Shown: in pieces, positions 26,040-35,138 of the stretch
How the letters are laid out: each line of letters opens with the position of its first letter
How positions within the stretch are numbered: position 1 is the stretch's first letter
DNA from: Alkalihalobacillus sp. BA299
Lineage (GTDB): Bacteria > Bacillota > Bacilli > Bacillales > Bacillaceae_F
DNA length: 64,000 nt
Direction of reading: 5' to 3'
Assembly (NCBI RefSeq): GCF_017745675.1
Contig: NZ_JAFLJM010000012.1
Span: 1-64,000, forward strand
Notes under the pieces: generated by a model
Databases searched by the model: none
What the model was told of the DNA's origin: nothing
What the model saw: only the letters and a program-made list of their open reading frames with translations
Translations under genes and position numbers: made by a program

Positions 26040-26855
26040 TTATTCTTTCCTATCTTTATCTAAGTATTGATCAATTAAAAAGATTGAAAAGCCTTTTTGA
26101 TAGAGCCTATGTTTCATTTTAAAACGATACTCGTTTTCACTTAAGTGTAAGTATTTTCGTTTTACTTTTTCAGCCTGATATACAATTGCTTCCCATTGTT
26201 GATCTAAATCAAAGGACAATGAATTTTGATTAATTCCTTCTTCAATCACTTCATACGAGAACCCTTTTGCTAATAATTGCCTCGTAATTTTCTGCTGGTA
26301 AGCTTGCTCAGACTCTGTTAACGTTTTTTTCGCTTGTTTTTCTATCCACTTATTAATATGCTCTAATTGTTCAGAATAAGGATATTCACGTAGAGCCTCT
26401 TCGGCTAAACTTCCATAAATACCCTTTCCCTGGAGTTCCTGTTTAATAATTTTAGGACCTTTTACTCCTGTATTTTTCTTTGTACGGACAAAAGCAAATG
26501 CAAAATCTCGATCGTTTAAAAAGTTATATTCTTTAAGCTTATTAACTACATTAACTATTTCCTGCTCCTCATACATTTTTCTTTTTAAATAATCAATTAC
26601 TTCTTTTTCTGACCTCATACGATAAGACAGATAAGATAGCGCTAAATTGTATGCTTTTTTTATTTTATCTTCAGCTAAAATTTTTTCTAATGCTTCAACA
26701 TCTATTTCCATCCCTTTAGTTAAACGCCATGCAATGAGAACATCTTGGTCAACACTAAATCCGTACTCTTCACCGTTTCCTTTATCAATGTAAATATTAA
26801 AACGTTCGGTATTATTTTTTTGTGTTGTAATTTTTGTAATAACAGCCATAGACAT
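26040..26855 (-). CDS. recX: RecX regulatory protein
   Basis: 271 residues, the length of Bacillus RecX (YfhG). Modulates RecA filaments. Three-helix RecX repeats are visible: AYNLALSYLSYRMRSEKEVI, YLKRKMYEEQEIVNVVNKL, then YNFLNDRDFAFAFVR and VKGPKIIKQELQGKGI, plus additional repeats in the long C-terminal part (LLAKGFSYEVIEE, RLYQKGFSIFLIDQYL). Divergent from yfhF, exactly as in B. subtilis. A terminator was not found at its 3' end; a lactate-permease relic follows. Confidence 0.93.
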   Translation of the reverse strand: MSMAVITKITTQKNNTERFNIYIDKGNGEEYGFSVDQDVLIAWRLTKGMEIDVEALEKILAEDKIKKAYNLALSYLSYRMRSEKEVIDYLKRKMYEEQEIVNVVNKLKEYNFLNDRDFAFAFVRTKKNTGVKGPKIIKQELQGKGIYGSLAEEALREYPYSEQLEHINKWIEKQAKKTLTESEQAYQQKITRQLLAKGFSYEVIEEGINQNSLSFDLDQQWEAIVYQAEKVKRKYLHLSENEYRFKMKHRLYQKGFSIFLIDQYLDKDRKE

Positions 26856-27019
26856 CTACCTTCTTACTTTCATTTAATTTTAAAACTGTTTTCGAATATT
26901 TTAGAAAATAGCCTTTTGAACAAATTATAAGGAAGTAATTATTTTTCTTTTGCTAAAAATATAAATCACTTATACTTAACTAAACATTTCTTGTAAAAAT
27001 TTTGAAAGACGGTGGTTTT

Positions 27020-27925
27020 TTGAATATTGCTATTGCTGGAGGGATAGGCTTTATTGGTACAGCATTAACTCATCACTTTACAACACAGGGTCATCAAGTT
27101 TATATTTTATCGCGAACACCTAAAGAAAAGAAGAAAAACTTAAATTATATACAATGGTTAGTACCCGAGGCTAATCCACTTGAAAATCTTCCTCCATTAG
27201 ATGCATTTATTAATTTGGCGGGAGAATCGATTGGTTCTGGACGCTGGACACACCAAAAAAAAGCGCAAATCTTAAATAGTCGTATTACAACCACTAAGGC
27301 TGCTATAAAATTACTTGAACAACTGGAACAAAAGCCTTCTATTTTTATTAATGCCTCAGCGGTCGGATATTATGGACATTCAACTACCGAAACCTTCACG
27401 GAAGAACAGGATCAAGGTGGAGAATCTAACTTTTTAAAGGACGTTGTCATCCAGTGGGAAAGAGAGGCAAAGAAAGCTGAACTATTAGGGATCCGGACCG
27501 TTCTTCCAAGGTTAGGCTTAGTCCTTGATCCAAAGGAAGGTGCATTACCCAAAATGTTACTTCCATATCGGCTTTTTGCTGGCGGTGCTTTAGGGTCAGG
27601 AAAACAGTGGTATTCGTGGATCCATATCCAAGACCTTGTCCGAATTTTTGAGTTTGCCATCGAAAACGAATCAATTCATGGTGCGTTAAATGTAACAGCA
27701 CCTCATCCCGTTCAAATGACAGATATGGGGAGAGCCATTGCAACTATTCTAAAGCGACCACATTGGTTACCTACTCCTTCTGTTGCATTAAAAGTCATAT
27801 TAGGTGAAATGAGCTCCTTACTTCTTGATGGCCAAAGGGTTATACCCAAAAAAGCACTCAATAATGGATTTAAGTTCACCTATTCAACAATAGACAAAGC
27901 GTTAAACAATATTCTTCATAAATGA
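27020..27925 (+). CDS. yfhF: TIGR01777/SulA-type NAD-epimerase-like protein
   Basis: 301 residues from the TTG at 27020, chosen because it gives NIAIAGGIGFIGTALTHHF as N-terminus and has a GGTGG 5 bases upstream; an earlier TTG (27002) has no ribosome site. Extended SDR fold: GGIGFIG nucleotide motif, INLAGESIGSGRWT, NASAVGYYG, and the C-terminal DUF1731 region ending GFKFTYSTIDKALN. B. subtilis YfhF is about the same size and divergent from recX. Substrate unknown. Confidence 0.88.
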   Translation: MNIAIAGGIGFIGTALTHHFTTQGHQVYILSRTPKEKKKNLNYIQWLVPEANPLENLPPLDAFINLAGESIGSGRWTHQKKAQILNSRITTTKAAIKLLEQLEQKPSIFINASAVGYYGHSTTETFTEEQDQGGESNFLKDVVIQWEREAKKAELLGIRTVLPRLGLVLDPKEGALPKMLLPYRLFAGGALGSGKQWYSWIHIQDLVRIFEFAIENESIHGALNVTAPHPVQMTDMGRAIATILKRPHWLPTPSVALKVILGEMSSLLLDGQRVIPKKALNNGFKFTYSTIDKALNNILHK

Positions 27926-28013
27926 TGTATATTAAGAACTTCTTTTACTTTAGAATATTTTTCCTTCTATATACTCATACTATAAATATTACTTCATTAC
28001 TAGGAGGAAAAAC

Positions 28014-28127
28014 ATGGAGAAAAAGAAGCGTCGCGACCAGCATGAAAGACAATCTCTTAAGAAGGCTCAACAAGTAACGTATCAATCAGATTTTAAAGCT
28101 GCAGATCGTGCAGCTCGCTCAAGGTAG
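28014..28127 (+). CDS. yfhE: YfhE family small protein
   Basis: 37 residues, EKKKRRDQHERQSLKKAQQV then TYQSDFKAADRAARSR. The basic N-terminus and FKAADRA ending match YfhE. Ribosome site TAGGAGGAAAA before ATG. Follows yfhF as in B. subtilis. Function unknown. Confidence 0.8.
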   Translation: MEKKKRRDQHERQSLKKAQQVTYQSDFKAADRAARSR

Positions 28128-28130
28128 TAC

Positions 28131-28174
28131 GTGGTGACAGGCATCTTTATTACACTAAAGGTGCCTGTCACCAC
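28131..28174. other. Long GTGACAGGC hairpin after yfhE
   Basis: GTGGTGACAGGCA (28131-28143) pairs with TGCCTGTCACCAC (28162-28174), extended by CTTT/AAAG inward. No T-run follows, so it is not a standard terminator. It belongs to a set of GTGYCAGG-type hairpins in this window. Confidence 0.75.
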
Positions 28175-28292
28175 TATAACAAACACTATGGAAAATTTTT
28201 TATAACATGAACCTTATCCCTCTTTCTCAAAATAGAAATAGATGTTTGCAAAGCTTTTGCTACATCTATATTAAAAGTTTGGAGGGATTTTT

Positions 28293-28451
28293 GTGGGTAA
28301 AAAGAGAAAAAAGCAACAACAAGTGGCTAACGTTCAAAACGATGGCATGGATGTTGAATACTCTGCTGAATTAGCAGATGCTGAAGACATCGAAGCAAAT
28401 GCTCGTGCAGCAGCTGCAGACCGCCGCGCGAAAAAAAAGAAAAAGAAATAG
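28293..28451 (+). CDS. yfhD: YfhD family small protein
   Basis: 52 residues from GTG, with GGAGGG 6 bases upstream. Lys-rich start GKKRKKQQQ, acidic middle DVEYSAELADAEDIEA, and a NARAAAADRRAKKKKKK tail. This is the YfhD pattern of Bacillus. Function unknown. Confidence 0.82.
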   Translation: MGKKRKKQQQVANVQNDGMDVEYSAELADAEDIEANARAAAADRRAKKKKKK

Positions 28452-28888
28452 CTAGGTATTAACTAATACTTAATAATAAGGCTAATTAGTGAGTCGAGTG
28501 TGTACAACCCTCTTTAGATATGTTTATTTCATATCATTGGGTGTCTGCAAAAGGCTCATTGATTAGCTTTTTTAATGATTTCATTAGCTTTTAAAATTTA
28601 TCACCACTAGCTGTTAAAAGAATTCGTCATGTTTTGTAAGATTTGCTCACATTTTTTCAAATTGTCCGAAAACATAACAATATGGGAGGAATATAGAAGA
28701 TACGTGCTCTTAATAGATGGCAGCGTAAGTCATCATCATTAATCCTTGTTTATCATTAAATAGCTGGTTTGCTTTAATTACAGCATCCCCTTATCATTTA
28801 TAATAGCTAATGAAAAAAATAATAAAACATCCATTAAGGAGGAATACGTTATTATTTACAATAATTTGCGGTTTGTAGGTGAAAAGCG
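28452..28888. other. 437-base intergenic region before ectA
   Basis: No gene found. AT-rich; contains scattered short inverted repeats (for example GATTAGCTTTTTTAATGATT near 28560) but no convincing terminator. The ectoine promoter should lie here; I could not identify -35/-10 boxes with good spacing. Confidence 0.4.
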
Positions 28889-29413
28889 ATGAGTCAACTA
28901 ACAAAAACAGTTAAACCATCCATTCCTAATGTCACTTTTGAAAAGCCATCCCTTGAAGATGGCGCCGCCATGTGGGAACTTGTAAATAACTCTACTCTTG
29001 ATTTAAATTCTTCTTACAAATACATCATGTTTTGTGAGTTTTTTGCAGAAACTTGTGTAGTAGCAAAAGAAAACGGCAAGCTTGTAGGGTTCGTTACAGC
29101 TTTTGTCCCCCCTACTAAGCAAGATGTTGTTTTTGTGTGGCAAATCGGAGTCGATTCTTCTCAACGTGGAAAAGGGCTTGCATCTCATCTATTGCAAGAG
29201 TTAATTAGCCGAGAAGGTTGCCAAAATATTAATTATCTTGAAGCCACTGTTACACCTTCAAATCAGGCCTCTCAATCACTATTCCGACGCCTAGGGCGAG
29301 ATCTCAATACGAACTGTGAAGTGTTAGAGTGTTTCTCAGAAGATTTATTTCCTGGAGATGATCATGAAGAGGAACTCACTTTCCGAATTGGACCATTCAA
29401 TAAAGATAAATAA
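28889..29413 (+). CDS. ectA: L-2,4-diaminobutyric acid acetyltransferase
   Basis: 174 residues. GNAT acetyltransferase making N-gamma-acetyl-diaminobutyrate, second step of ectoine synthesis. Features: FEKPSLEDGAAMWELVNNS, VAKENGKLVGFVTAF, the acetyl-CoA loop VDSSQRGKGLASHLLQ and EATVTPSNQASQSLFRRLGR. Ribosome site AGGTGAAAA before ATG. First gene of ectABC. Its presence points to osmotic-stress adaptation. Confidence 0.95.
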   Translation: MSQLTKTVKPSIPNVTFEKPSLEDGAAMWELVNNSTLDLNSSYKYIMFCEFFAETCVVAKENGKLVGFVTAFVPPTKQDVVFVWQIGVDSSQRGKGLASHLLQELISREGCQNINYLEATVTPSNQASQSLFRRLGRDLNTNCEVLECFSEDLFPGDDHEEELTFRIGPFNKDK

Positions 29414-29536
29414 TATTTATTAGAAAATGTATTAGGAATTGGAATGATTCGATCGGCTCATGTGAAAAACTTCACAAATTCTTTAGATTGATGCTTTATT
29501 CCTTTCTTACCAACTAAAAGGAGGATCTATATCAAA

Positions 29537-30820
29537 ATGGAAACCAATAATTTAAGTATATTTAACGAATTAGAATCTGAGGTTCGAAGTTATTGCCGAA
29601 GCTTCCCTGCTATTTTTAATAAAGCAAAAGGATATAAACTTTGGGATGTTGAAGGAAATGAGTATATTGACTTCTTCTCTGGAGCAGGAGCCCTCAATTA
29701 CGGACACAATGATCCAAAAATGAAAGCAAAACTTGTTGATTATATATTAAATGATGGGATTGCCCATTCATTAGATAAAGCAACAGCAGCAAAAGCTGAG
29801 TTTTTAGAGAAATTTAATAATGTAATTCTTAAACCGCGTAATATGGAATACAAAGTGATGTTTCCTGGACCAACTGGGACAAACACAGTCGAAAGTGCAT
29901 TAAAGCTTGCTAGAAAAGTCACTGGTCGTACAGATGTGATTAGTTTTACAAATGGTTTTCACGGTATGACAATTGGTTCTTTATCAGTAACAGGTAACTC
30001 TTTCAAGCGTAAAGGTGCAGGTATTCCATTACAGCATGTTGTGACAATGCCTTATGATAGCTTTGTCAATGACGAACTCGACACTCTGGAGTATCTCGAG
30101 CGCTTTTTAGAAGACAACGGAAGTGGAGTAGAAATTCCTGCCGCAATGATCCTCGAGACAGTCCAAGGTGAAGGGGGCATTAACGCTGCCCGTTTCGAGT
30201 GGCTGCAGAAAGTAGAGAGCATTTGTCGTCGTTGGGGTATTTTACTAATTATTGACGATGTTCAAGCTGGAGTTGGTAGAACAGGTACATTCTTCTCTTT
30301 TGAAGAAGCAGGAATTAAACCAGATATCATTTGTTTATCAAAATCAATTGGTGGCTACGGATTACCATTAGCATTAACACTAATTAGTCCAAAATACGAT
30401 ATTTGGGAGCCAGGCGAGCATAACGGAACATTCCGTGGTAATAACTTAGCATTTGTTACAGCTACTGAGGCACTTACGTATTGGGAAAATGATTCTTTTG
30501 AAAAGAGCATCCAAGAGAAATCTAAAAAAATCAGCGAGTTTTTAGTAAGCCTTACTGTGAAATATCCACAAATTAAAGGTGAAGTGCGTGGCCGTGGCTT
30601 TATGCAAGGAATTGTAAGTCAAGTTGAAGGCTTAGCCTCAGAAATTGCCAAAGCTGCATTTGAACGAGGGCTTATTATGGAAACAGCAGGTCCAGACGAT
30701 GAAGTATTCAAGCTCTTCCCTGCCCTTACAATTGATAATGAAGGTTTAGAAAAAGGCTTCGCTATCATTGAAGATAGTATTAAAAGCTTAGTAAAAGAAA
30801 AAGAAGTCGTATCGTCATAG
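29537..30820 (+). CDS. ectB: Diaminobutyrate-2-oxoglutarate aminotransferase
   Basis: 427 residues, class-III PLP enzyme converting aspartate semialdehyde to 2,4-diaminobutyrate. Motifs: [55 protein letters not shown] and the PLP lysine in [15 protein letters not shown]. Strong AAAAGGAGGATC upstream of ATG. 123 bases after ectA. A three-copy repeat array (A-B-A) starts at the last base of its TAG stop codon and separates it from ectC by 474 bases. Confidence 0.95.
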   Translation: METNNLSIFNELESEVRSYCRSFPAIFNKAKGYKLWDVEGNEYIDFFSGAGALNYGHNDPKMKAKLVDYILNDGIAHSLDKATAAKAEFLEKFNNVILKPRNMEYKVMFPGPTGTNTVESALKLARKVTGRTDVISFTNGFHGMTIGSLSVTGNSFKRKGAGIPLQHVVTMPYDSFVNDELDTLEYLERFLEDNGSGVEIPAAMILETVQGEGGINAARFEWLQKVESICRRWGILLIIDDVQAGVGRTGTFFSFEEAGIKPDIICLSKSIGGYGLPLALTLISPKYDIWEPGEHNGTFRGNNLAFVTATEALTYWENDSFEKSIQEKSKKISEFLVSLTVKYPQIKGEVRGRGFMQGIVSQVEGLASEIAKAAFERGLIMETAGPDDEVFKLFPALTIDNEGLEKGFAIIEDSIKSLVKEKEVVSS

Positions 30821-30968
30821 AAAAGCGGAAGGTGTCCGTTCAGCGGCGTAGGGACTGGAGCACCCCCGTATGAGATAAAGGAAACACAACGAGTGCAGCG
30901 AGTCGATGTTGACTTATCGTAAGGAGGGGCGCGAAGTCCACTAGCCGCTGGGCACCTGCAGCTAGACA
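30820..30968 (+). repeat. Type A structured repeat (full)
   Basis: Begins at the final G of the ectB stop codon. P1 AGGTGTCC with GGGCACCT (one T-G wobble); P2 AGCGGC with GCCGCT, perfect. Both differ from the 15 kb copies in a compensatory way. Confidence 0.92.
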
Positions 30969-30972
30969 AATA

Positions 30973-31095
30973 GAAAAGCGGAAGGCGCCTGTTTATTGGC
31001 GACAAGCGCTGGAGGGCCAACAATAAGTGTCCTGATTTTTGGACACGTTTGATGGACCGAAGCGACCTCGAGCCAATGGCGCCTGCAGCTAGACA
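30973..31095 (+). repeat. Type B structured repeat (full)
   Basis: P1 AGGCGCC with GGCGCCT; P2 ATTGGC with GCCAAT. Other type B copies have AGGTGTC/GACACCT and ATCGGC/GCCGAT, so both helices show paired changes. Confidence 0.92.
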
Positions 31096-31099
31096 AATA

Positions 31100-31248
31100 G
31101 AAAAGCGGAAGGTGCCCGTTCAGCGGCGTAGAGACTGGAGCACCCCCGTATGAGATTAAAGGAAACACGACGAGTGCAGCGAGTCGATGTTGACTTATCG
31201 TAAGGAGGGGCGCGAAGTCCACTAGCCGCTGGGTGCTCAAGCTAGACA
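31100..31248 (+). repeat. Type A structured repeat (full)
   Basis: P2 AGCGGC with GCCGCT is perfect. P1 AGGTGCCC with GGGTGCTC uses wobble pairs and one mismatch. Ends 34 bases before the ectC ribosome site. Confidence 0.9.
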
Positions 31249-31294
31249 GCAAGAAATCTTTCTCATAATAAAACAATTACTGGAGGAAATGATA

Positions 31295-31684
31295 ATGAAA
31301 GTCATTAAACTAGAAGATGTTATTGGAACAGAAAATGAAGTAAAAAGTGATAACTGGATTAGCCGTAGACTACTATTCAAAAAAGACGGTATGGGATATT
31401 CTGTTAATGATACTATTATCAAAGAAGGTACAGAAACACATATTTGGTATCAAAACCATTTAGAAGCTGTATATTGTATTGAAGGTGAGGGTGAAGTAGA
31501 AACTTTAAGCGATAATAAAATTCATCCGATTAAAGCCAATACCCTTTACGCATTAGATAAAAATGATGAGCATTTACTTCGTGCAACTAAAGGTGATATG
31601 CGTATGGTTTGTGTGTTTAACCCACCGCTTACAGGAAGAGAAACACATGATGAAAATGGTGTGTACCCTGTTGATGACGAGTAA
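31295..31684 (+). CDS. ectC: L-ectoine synthase
   Basis: 129 residues. Cupin-type enzyme that cyclises N-gamma-acetyl-diaminobutyrate to ectoine. Typical pieces: [54 protein letters not shown] with the metal/substrate residues, and [18 protein letters not shown]. The ATG at 31295 is preferred over the ATG 6 bases earlier because GGAGG is 8 bases upstream and it gives the usual MKVIKLEDV start. A terminator follows about 90 bases after the stop. Confidence 0.95.
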   Translation: MKVIKLEDVIGTENEVKSDNWISRRLLFKKDGMGYSVNDTIIKEGTETHIWYQNHLEAVYCIEGEGEVETLSDNKIHPIKANTLYALDKNDEHLLRATKGDMRMVCVFNPPLTGRETHDENGVYPVDDE

Positions 31685-31771
31685 TCAGTAGCTTTATAGG
31701 AAGTAGAATAGTTACTAAGGACGGAACCTATTTTGGATAGTCTCACCAACTTATTCTATTACATTCTGTAC

Positions 31772-31816
31772 AAAAAAGCTGTGCCTAGGATTATTTCCTA
31801 CTCGCACAGCTTTTTT
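31772..31816 (+). terminator. Terminator of ectoine operon
   Basis: AAAAAAGCTGTGC (31772-31784) pairs with GCACAGCTTTTTT (31804-31816), giving a T-rich end on either strand. Confidence 0.9.
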
Positions 31817-31947
31817 ATATGGTTATGGTAGTAAGTACGTTTGATTATTAATAATGGACTATTGCATAGTGTAATACTACAAACAACTAGTCATATAAGT
31901 TCTGGTAATATATTATATATACATAATTATGTAAAGGAGAATATAAT

Positions 31948-32148
31948 ATGGATATTTTAGCTGTATTCAGTTTTATTATTTTTTTTGTAGTTGGACTGTT
32001 TCTTTTAAACATATTTACTAGTATCTGGGCCTACAGAGATGCTATAAGTAAAGGCAACAGTAAGGAATATGCTGTCATTGTTTTAATAGGGACTTTATTT
32101 TTCCCAGTCTTAGGGTTAATCGTTTATTTTCTTATTCGAAACGATTAA
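31948..32148 (+). CDS. Small two-helix membrane protein
   Basis: 66 residues with two transmembrane helices (FSFIIFFVVGLFLLNIFTSI and VIVLIGTLFFPVLGLIVYFL) linked by WAYRDAISKGNSKEYA. The spacing and YRDA motif recall the PLD-nuclease N-terminal-like small membrane proteins of Firmicutes. AAAGGAG precedes ATG. Its stop codon abuts the stop of the convergent gene. Function unknown. Confidence 0.7.
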   Translation: MDILAVFSFIIFFVVGLFLLNIFTSIWAYRDAISKGNSKEYAVIVLIGTLFFPVLGLIVYFLIRND

Positions 32149-32451
32149 TTAATGCAACAATATTTTTTGAAATTGAATATTATTCGTATTAATTCCAATT
32201 GTTGCTAAAAGCTCAATTACTTCATCCAGTGAATCAGCTGGATATGCAGACTGACAAATATGATCAGCTTTTGATAATTTTTCCTCTGTTAGTACTTCTT
32301 GCGGTAGGAGCTCCTTCATTGAAGTAATAACCTTAATCACTTCTTCATCTCTCTCAAATGATATAAGACCAGTAACATTATTGTATAGAATAATAAGCGG
32401 CACATCTGTCAACGGGTGGACAAAATGCGCTTTATAAATCACCTGTTCCAT
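32149..32451 (-). CDS. Conserved hypothetical protein
   Basis: About 100 residues from the ATG at 32451, which has GGAGGGAG 10 bases upstream; an in-frame TTG 9 bases earlier is too close to it. Soluble; contains YNNVTGLISFERDEEVIKVI and TEEKLSKADHICQSAYPADS. No motif recognised. Convergent with the small membrane protein. Confidence 0.6.
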   Translation of the reverse strand: MEQVIYKAHFVHPLTDVPLIILYNNVTGLISFERDEEVIKVITSMKELLPQEVLTEEKLSKADHICQSAYPADSLDEVIELLATIGINTNNIQFQKILLH

Positions 32452-32529
32452 AATTATCAAACTCCCTCCTTACTATAGAACATATTCTACCATAAAAATG
32501 AGGGTAACTCATAAAAGTCTGCGCTCCCG

Positions 32530-32578
32530 TTTTACACAAAATATAGTTGTTATAATAGCAACTATATTTTGTGTAAAA
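32530..32578. other. Perfect 20-bp-stem hairpin
   Basis: The 20 bases at 32530-32549 (start TTTTACACAAAA) pair without mismatch with 32559-32578, leaving a 9-base loop. The sequence AAAAGGTGCCTGATACCT follows directly and has a reverse-complement partner at 13123. No T-run, no gene. Confidence 0.8.
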
Positions 32579-32614
32579 GGTGCCTGATACCTAACTGTTA
32601 AGTCACCCACATTG

Positions 32615-32779
32615 TTATTTATTCATTTTTTCATCAATCTCAGATAGTAGTTTAGTAGCCTCTCTAGCAGTTAGCCTTTCTATGGCATGAGCTATTCTGT
32701 TACCTAACACCATAAAACCAAAGAAAATGGAGAAAAATAATACAACGAATACCACAACGAACCCTTCAAACAAAGTCAT
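32615..32779 (-). CDS. Small single-pass membrane protein
   Basis: 54 residues, starting TLFEGFVVVFVVLFFSIFFG (one membrane helix), followed by a charged helix NRIAHAIERLTAREATKLL and SEIDEKMNK. Perfect GAGGAGG ribosome site 7-8 bases before ATG. No family recognised. Downstream of the NO synthase gene in the same direction but separated by a terminator. Confidence 0.65.
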   Translation of the reverse strand: MTLFEGFVVVFVVLFFSIFFGFMVLGNRIAHAIERLTAREATKLLSEIDEKMNK

Positions 32780-32932
32780 ATGTTTCCTCCTCGTATTCTA
32801 CTTTATGAAACTATATGAGGTTCGAACGGGTTATATGCAAATTAATCTGAAACATTCCAGGTAAGATTGTATAACTTTTGAACACTATGATTTTTGTAAA
32901 AAAATTTATACCGTTCAATTTGAAAAGTAATC

Positions 32933-32970
32933 AAAAACACGAGAACATTGCTCCTATTCTCGTGTTTTTT
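32933..32970. terminator. Terminator of NO synthase gene
   Basis: AAAAACACGAGAA pairs with TTCTCGTGTTTTT, T-rich on both strands, 50 bases past the nos stop. Confidence 0.88.
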
Positions 32971-33020
32971 AAAAATATTTATTTCGTGATAGCTATAATA
33001 ACGTAATTCAAATTCTTATT

Positions 33021-34127
33021 TTATTCATACCGTTTTTCTTGATAAAAATAATTTGGAGTAATCGTTTCATTTTCATATGCTTTATGAAATACATGCGTTG
33101 TTGCTGGCGATACTGGCGGTATTAACCATGTCCAGTCTCCTGTTAACGAACGTCCGCAGCGATTCTCTTTTGTCTCAAAATGTTGAAATTGATTCGCTGC
33201 CGTATGATGGTCTACAATACTAACTCCTTTCTCTTTAAAAGAATGAAGAACTGCAACATTTAACTCAACTAACGCTTTATCTTTCCATAATGTCGATGCT
33301 CGACTTGTATCTAATTCCATTAGTGATGCGATTTTTGGCAATATATTATAACGATCTTCATCTGCTAAATTTCTTGCTCCAATTTCAGTACCCATATACC
33401 AACCATTAAATGGGGCTGCCGTATAATGCAGACCGCCTATTTCAAGCCTCATTTCAGACACAAAGGGAACACCATACCACTTTAATTGAAATTTTGAAAA
33501 AGCATCTAGTTCAGGGTGAACGATTGGTACTTCTAAAACGATGTCTTTTGGAATGTCAAACCATTGCGGAACGCCCCTTTTCATTTGTATGACGTACGGC
33601 AAAATATCAAAATGTGTTCCTTCTCCTTTCCACCCTAACTTAGTACAATACTTTGTAAACGATATAGAAGCTGGGTCACCGATACTACCGAATTCAGTAG
33701 TATAACCTGCGTATCGTATAAGTTGATAATTCCATATTCTAACTTGTTCTTCACCGCAGATTACTGGCTTGAACACTGTTATGGTCGGAAGAATCTTTCC
33801 ACCATTTGTGCCATATGTAATATGTCGGTTTAAAGCCTCAGCAACTTGTTCTGCGGTTTCAGCACGTCTTTCATCTATCACGTGAAGGCTGTCCCAAAAA
33901 AGTCGACCAATACACCTGTTACTATTTCTCCATGCTATTCTTGCTCCGTGTTCTAGTTCTTCATATGTATGATCATAATGGCCAGTCTTTTCAATACTTT
34001 TTCGAACCTCTTGTAATCTTGCTTCTATTTGCTCCGTACTCTTACCTAGTTCTCTATAACAGATATATATAAATTTCTCAGCTTCCTTTAGTATGTCTTG
34101 CTTAAACTGCAACATAGTCCACCTCAT
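33021..34127 (-). CDS. nos: Bacterial nitric oxide synthase oxygenase
   Basis: 368 residues, oxygenase domain only, as in B. subtilis NOS (363). Makes NO from arginine using a haem-thiolate and tetrahydrofolate/biopterin with host reductases. Haem ligand Cys72 in [18 protein letters not shown]; substrate region [36 protein letters not shown] block, [30 protein letters not shown] and the C-terminal [21 protein letters not shown] second in-frame ATG four codons in is an alternative start. Linked to protection from oxidative stress in bacilli. Confidence 0.95.
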   Translation of the reverse strand: MRWTMLQFKQDILKEAEKFIYICYRELGKSTEQIEARLQEVRKSIEKTGHYDHTYEELEHGARIAWRNSNRCIGRLFWDSLHVIDERRAETAEQVAEALNRHITYGTNGGKILPTITVFKPVICGEEQVRIWNYQLIRYAGYTTEFGSIGDPASISFTKYCTKLGWKGEGTHFDILPYVIQMKRGVPQWFDIPKDIVLEVPIVHPELDAFSKFQLKWYGVPFVSEMRLEIGGLHYTAAPFNGWYMGTEIGARNLADEDRYNILPKIASLMELDTSRASTLWKDKALVELNVAVLHSFKEKGVSIVDHHTAANQFQHFETKENRCGRSLTGDWTWLIPPVSPATTHVFHKAYENETITPNYFYQEKRYE

Positions 34128-34188
34128 TGTCCAAATAACCTATATTAGTATGCCCTTCTTCAATTATCATTATTATAGCTGACATTTA

Positions 34189-34211
34189 GGTAGACCTACC
34201 GATTAAGGTAG
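34189..34211. promoter_or_regulatory. GGTAG repeats upstream of nos
   Basis: GGTAG-AC-CTACC (34189-34200) is an inverted repeat followed by a third GGTAG (34207-34211), between nos and the divergent EEP gene. Could be an operator; no regulator is known to me. Confidence 0.3.
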
Positions 34212-34348
34212 CTATTTCACCAAAACGACATAGTATTTAACTGTACGCTATCATTATTGATCATTTACACCTTTTTAAAAAACGTTATGTCTAAACCTAG
34301 CTAGTCTCGGTAAAAATAGAAGTTAAAAGACTAAGGAGGCGAGCTACA

Positions 34349-35092
34349 TTTAAACTTAAAGTTCTATCATTTAATATCCGGCACGGACTCGGAACAGATC
34401 GTCGTTTTAACTTACATAGAATCACTAAAATTCTGAAGCAAAGTGATGCTGATATAATTGGGTTGAATGAAGTCGACAAATCGTTTTCAAAGCGCAGTCA
34501 TTTTATTGACCAAGCAAGTTGGATAGCAGAACAACTACAAATGGAGTATGTGTTTGCTCCAGCCATATCTATTCGATCACGAAAAGTAGAACGACGAGAG
34601 TATGGGAACGCCTTATTATCGAGGTTCCCTATATTAAAATCTGAAGCTCACATCGTTCGCCTACGCCCATTTCTATGTGAGCCACGATCGATTATTGAAG
34701 CTTCCATTCAAATGAATCATAGACATGTAAAAGCTCTTGTTACTCACTTTAGCCTTCATCCTTTATTACGAAAAGTACAGATGAATAAAGTGTTGGAACT
34801 GTCATCAAAAGAACTCCCTACTTTCTTAATGGGAGATTTCAATTGTAGGCCTTTTTCTAGAGATTACAACAAAATAGCTCATTACTATAACAATTCATGT
34901 AATAAACGCATACAAAAAGAGCTCCGAACTTTCCCTTCCAGGAAACCCAAAATGCAACTCGACTATATTTTTGTAAATGATAAAATTGAGGTCATATACT
35001 CTGACGTCATCACTACATTTAGAGAAGCTTCGGATCATTTACCAATTACTTCACTAGTAAAAATTAAAAATAATTTTTCAACCACTTTATAA
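34349..35092 (+). CDS. Endonuclease/exonuclease/phosphatase family protein without a start codon
   Basis: About 247 codons of EEP (DNase I-like) coding sequence. N-terminus KLKVLSFNIRHGLGTDRRFN carries the catalytic Asn; GLNEVDKSF the metal-binding Glu; THFSLHP, LMGDFNCRP the catalytic Asp-x-Asn; and ASDHLPITSL the catalytic Asp-His. A good AAGGAGG lies at 34333-34339, and 9 bases later, where Met should be, the codon is TTT. No ATG/GTG/TTG occurs in frame until 34463, which would delete the Asn and 38 residues. The gene may be inactivated by start-codon loss, or use a non-standard start. Confidence 0.7.
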   Translation, partial: FKLKVLSFNIRHGLGTDRRFNLHRITKILKQSDADIIGLNEVDKSFSKRSHFIDQASWIAEQLQMEYVFAPAISIRSRKVERREYGNALLSRFPILKSEAHIVRLRPFLCEPRSIIEASIQMNHRHVKALVTHFSLHPLLRKVQMNKVLELSSKELPTFLMGDFNCRPFSRDYNKIAHYYNNSCNKRIQKELRTFPSRKPKMQLDYIFVNDKIEVIYSDVITTFREASDHLPITSLVKIKNNFSTTL

Positions 35093-35094
35093 TG

Positions 35095-35127
35095 CTTCCT
35101 GACCTTCCATTTACTGAAGGCAGGAAG
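35095..35127 (+). terminator. Hairpin after EEP gene
   Basis: CTTCCTGACCTTC pairs with GAAGGCAGGAAG (one bulge) 3 bases after the stop codon. No clear T-run. Confidence 0.5.
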
Positions 35128-35138
35128 TATATTAATTA

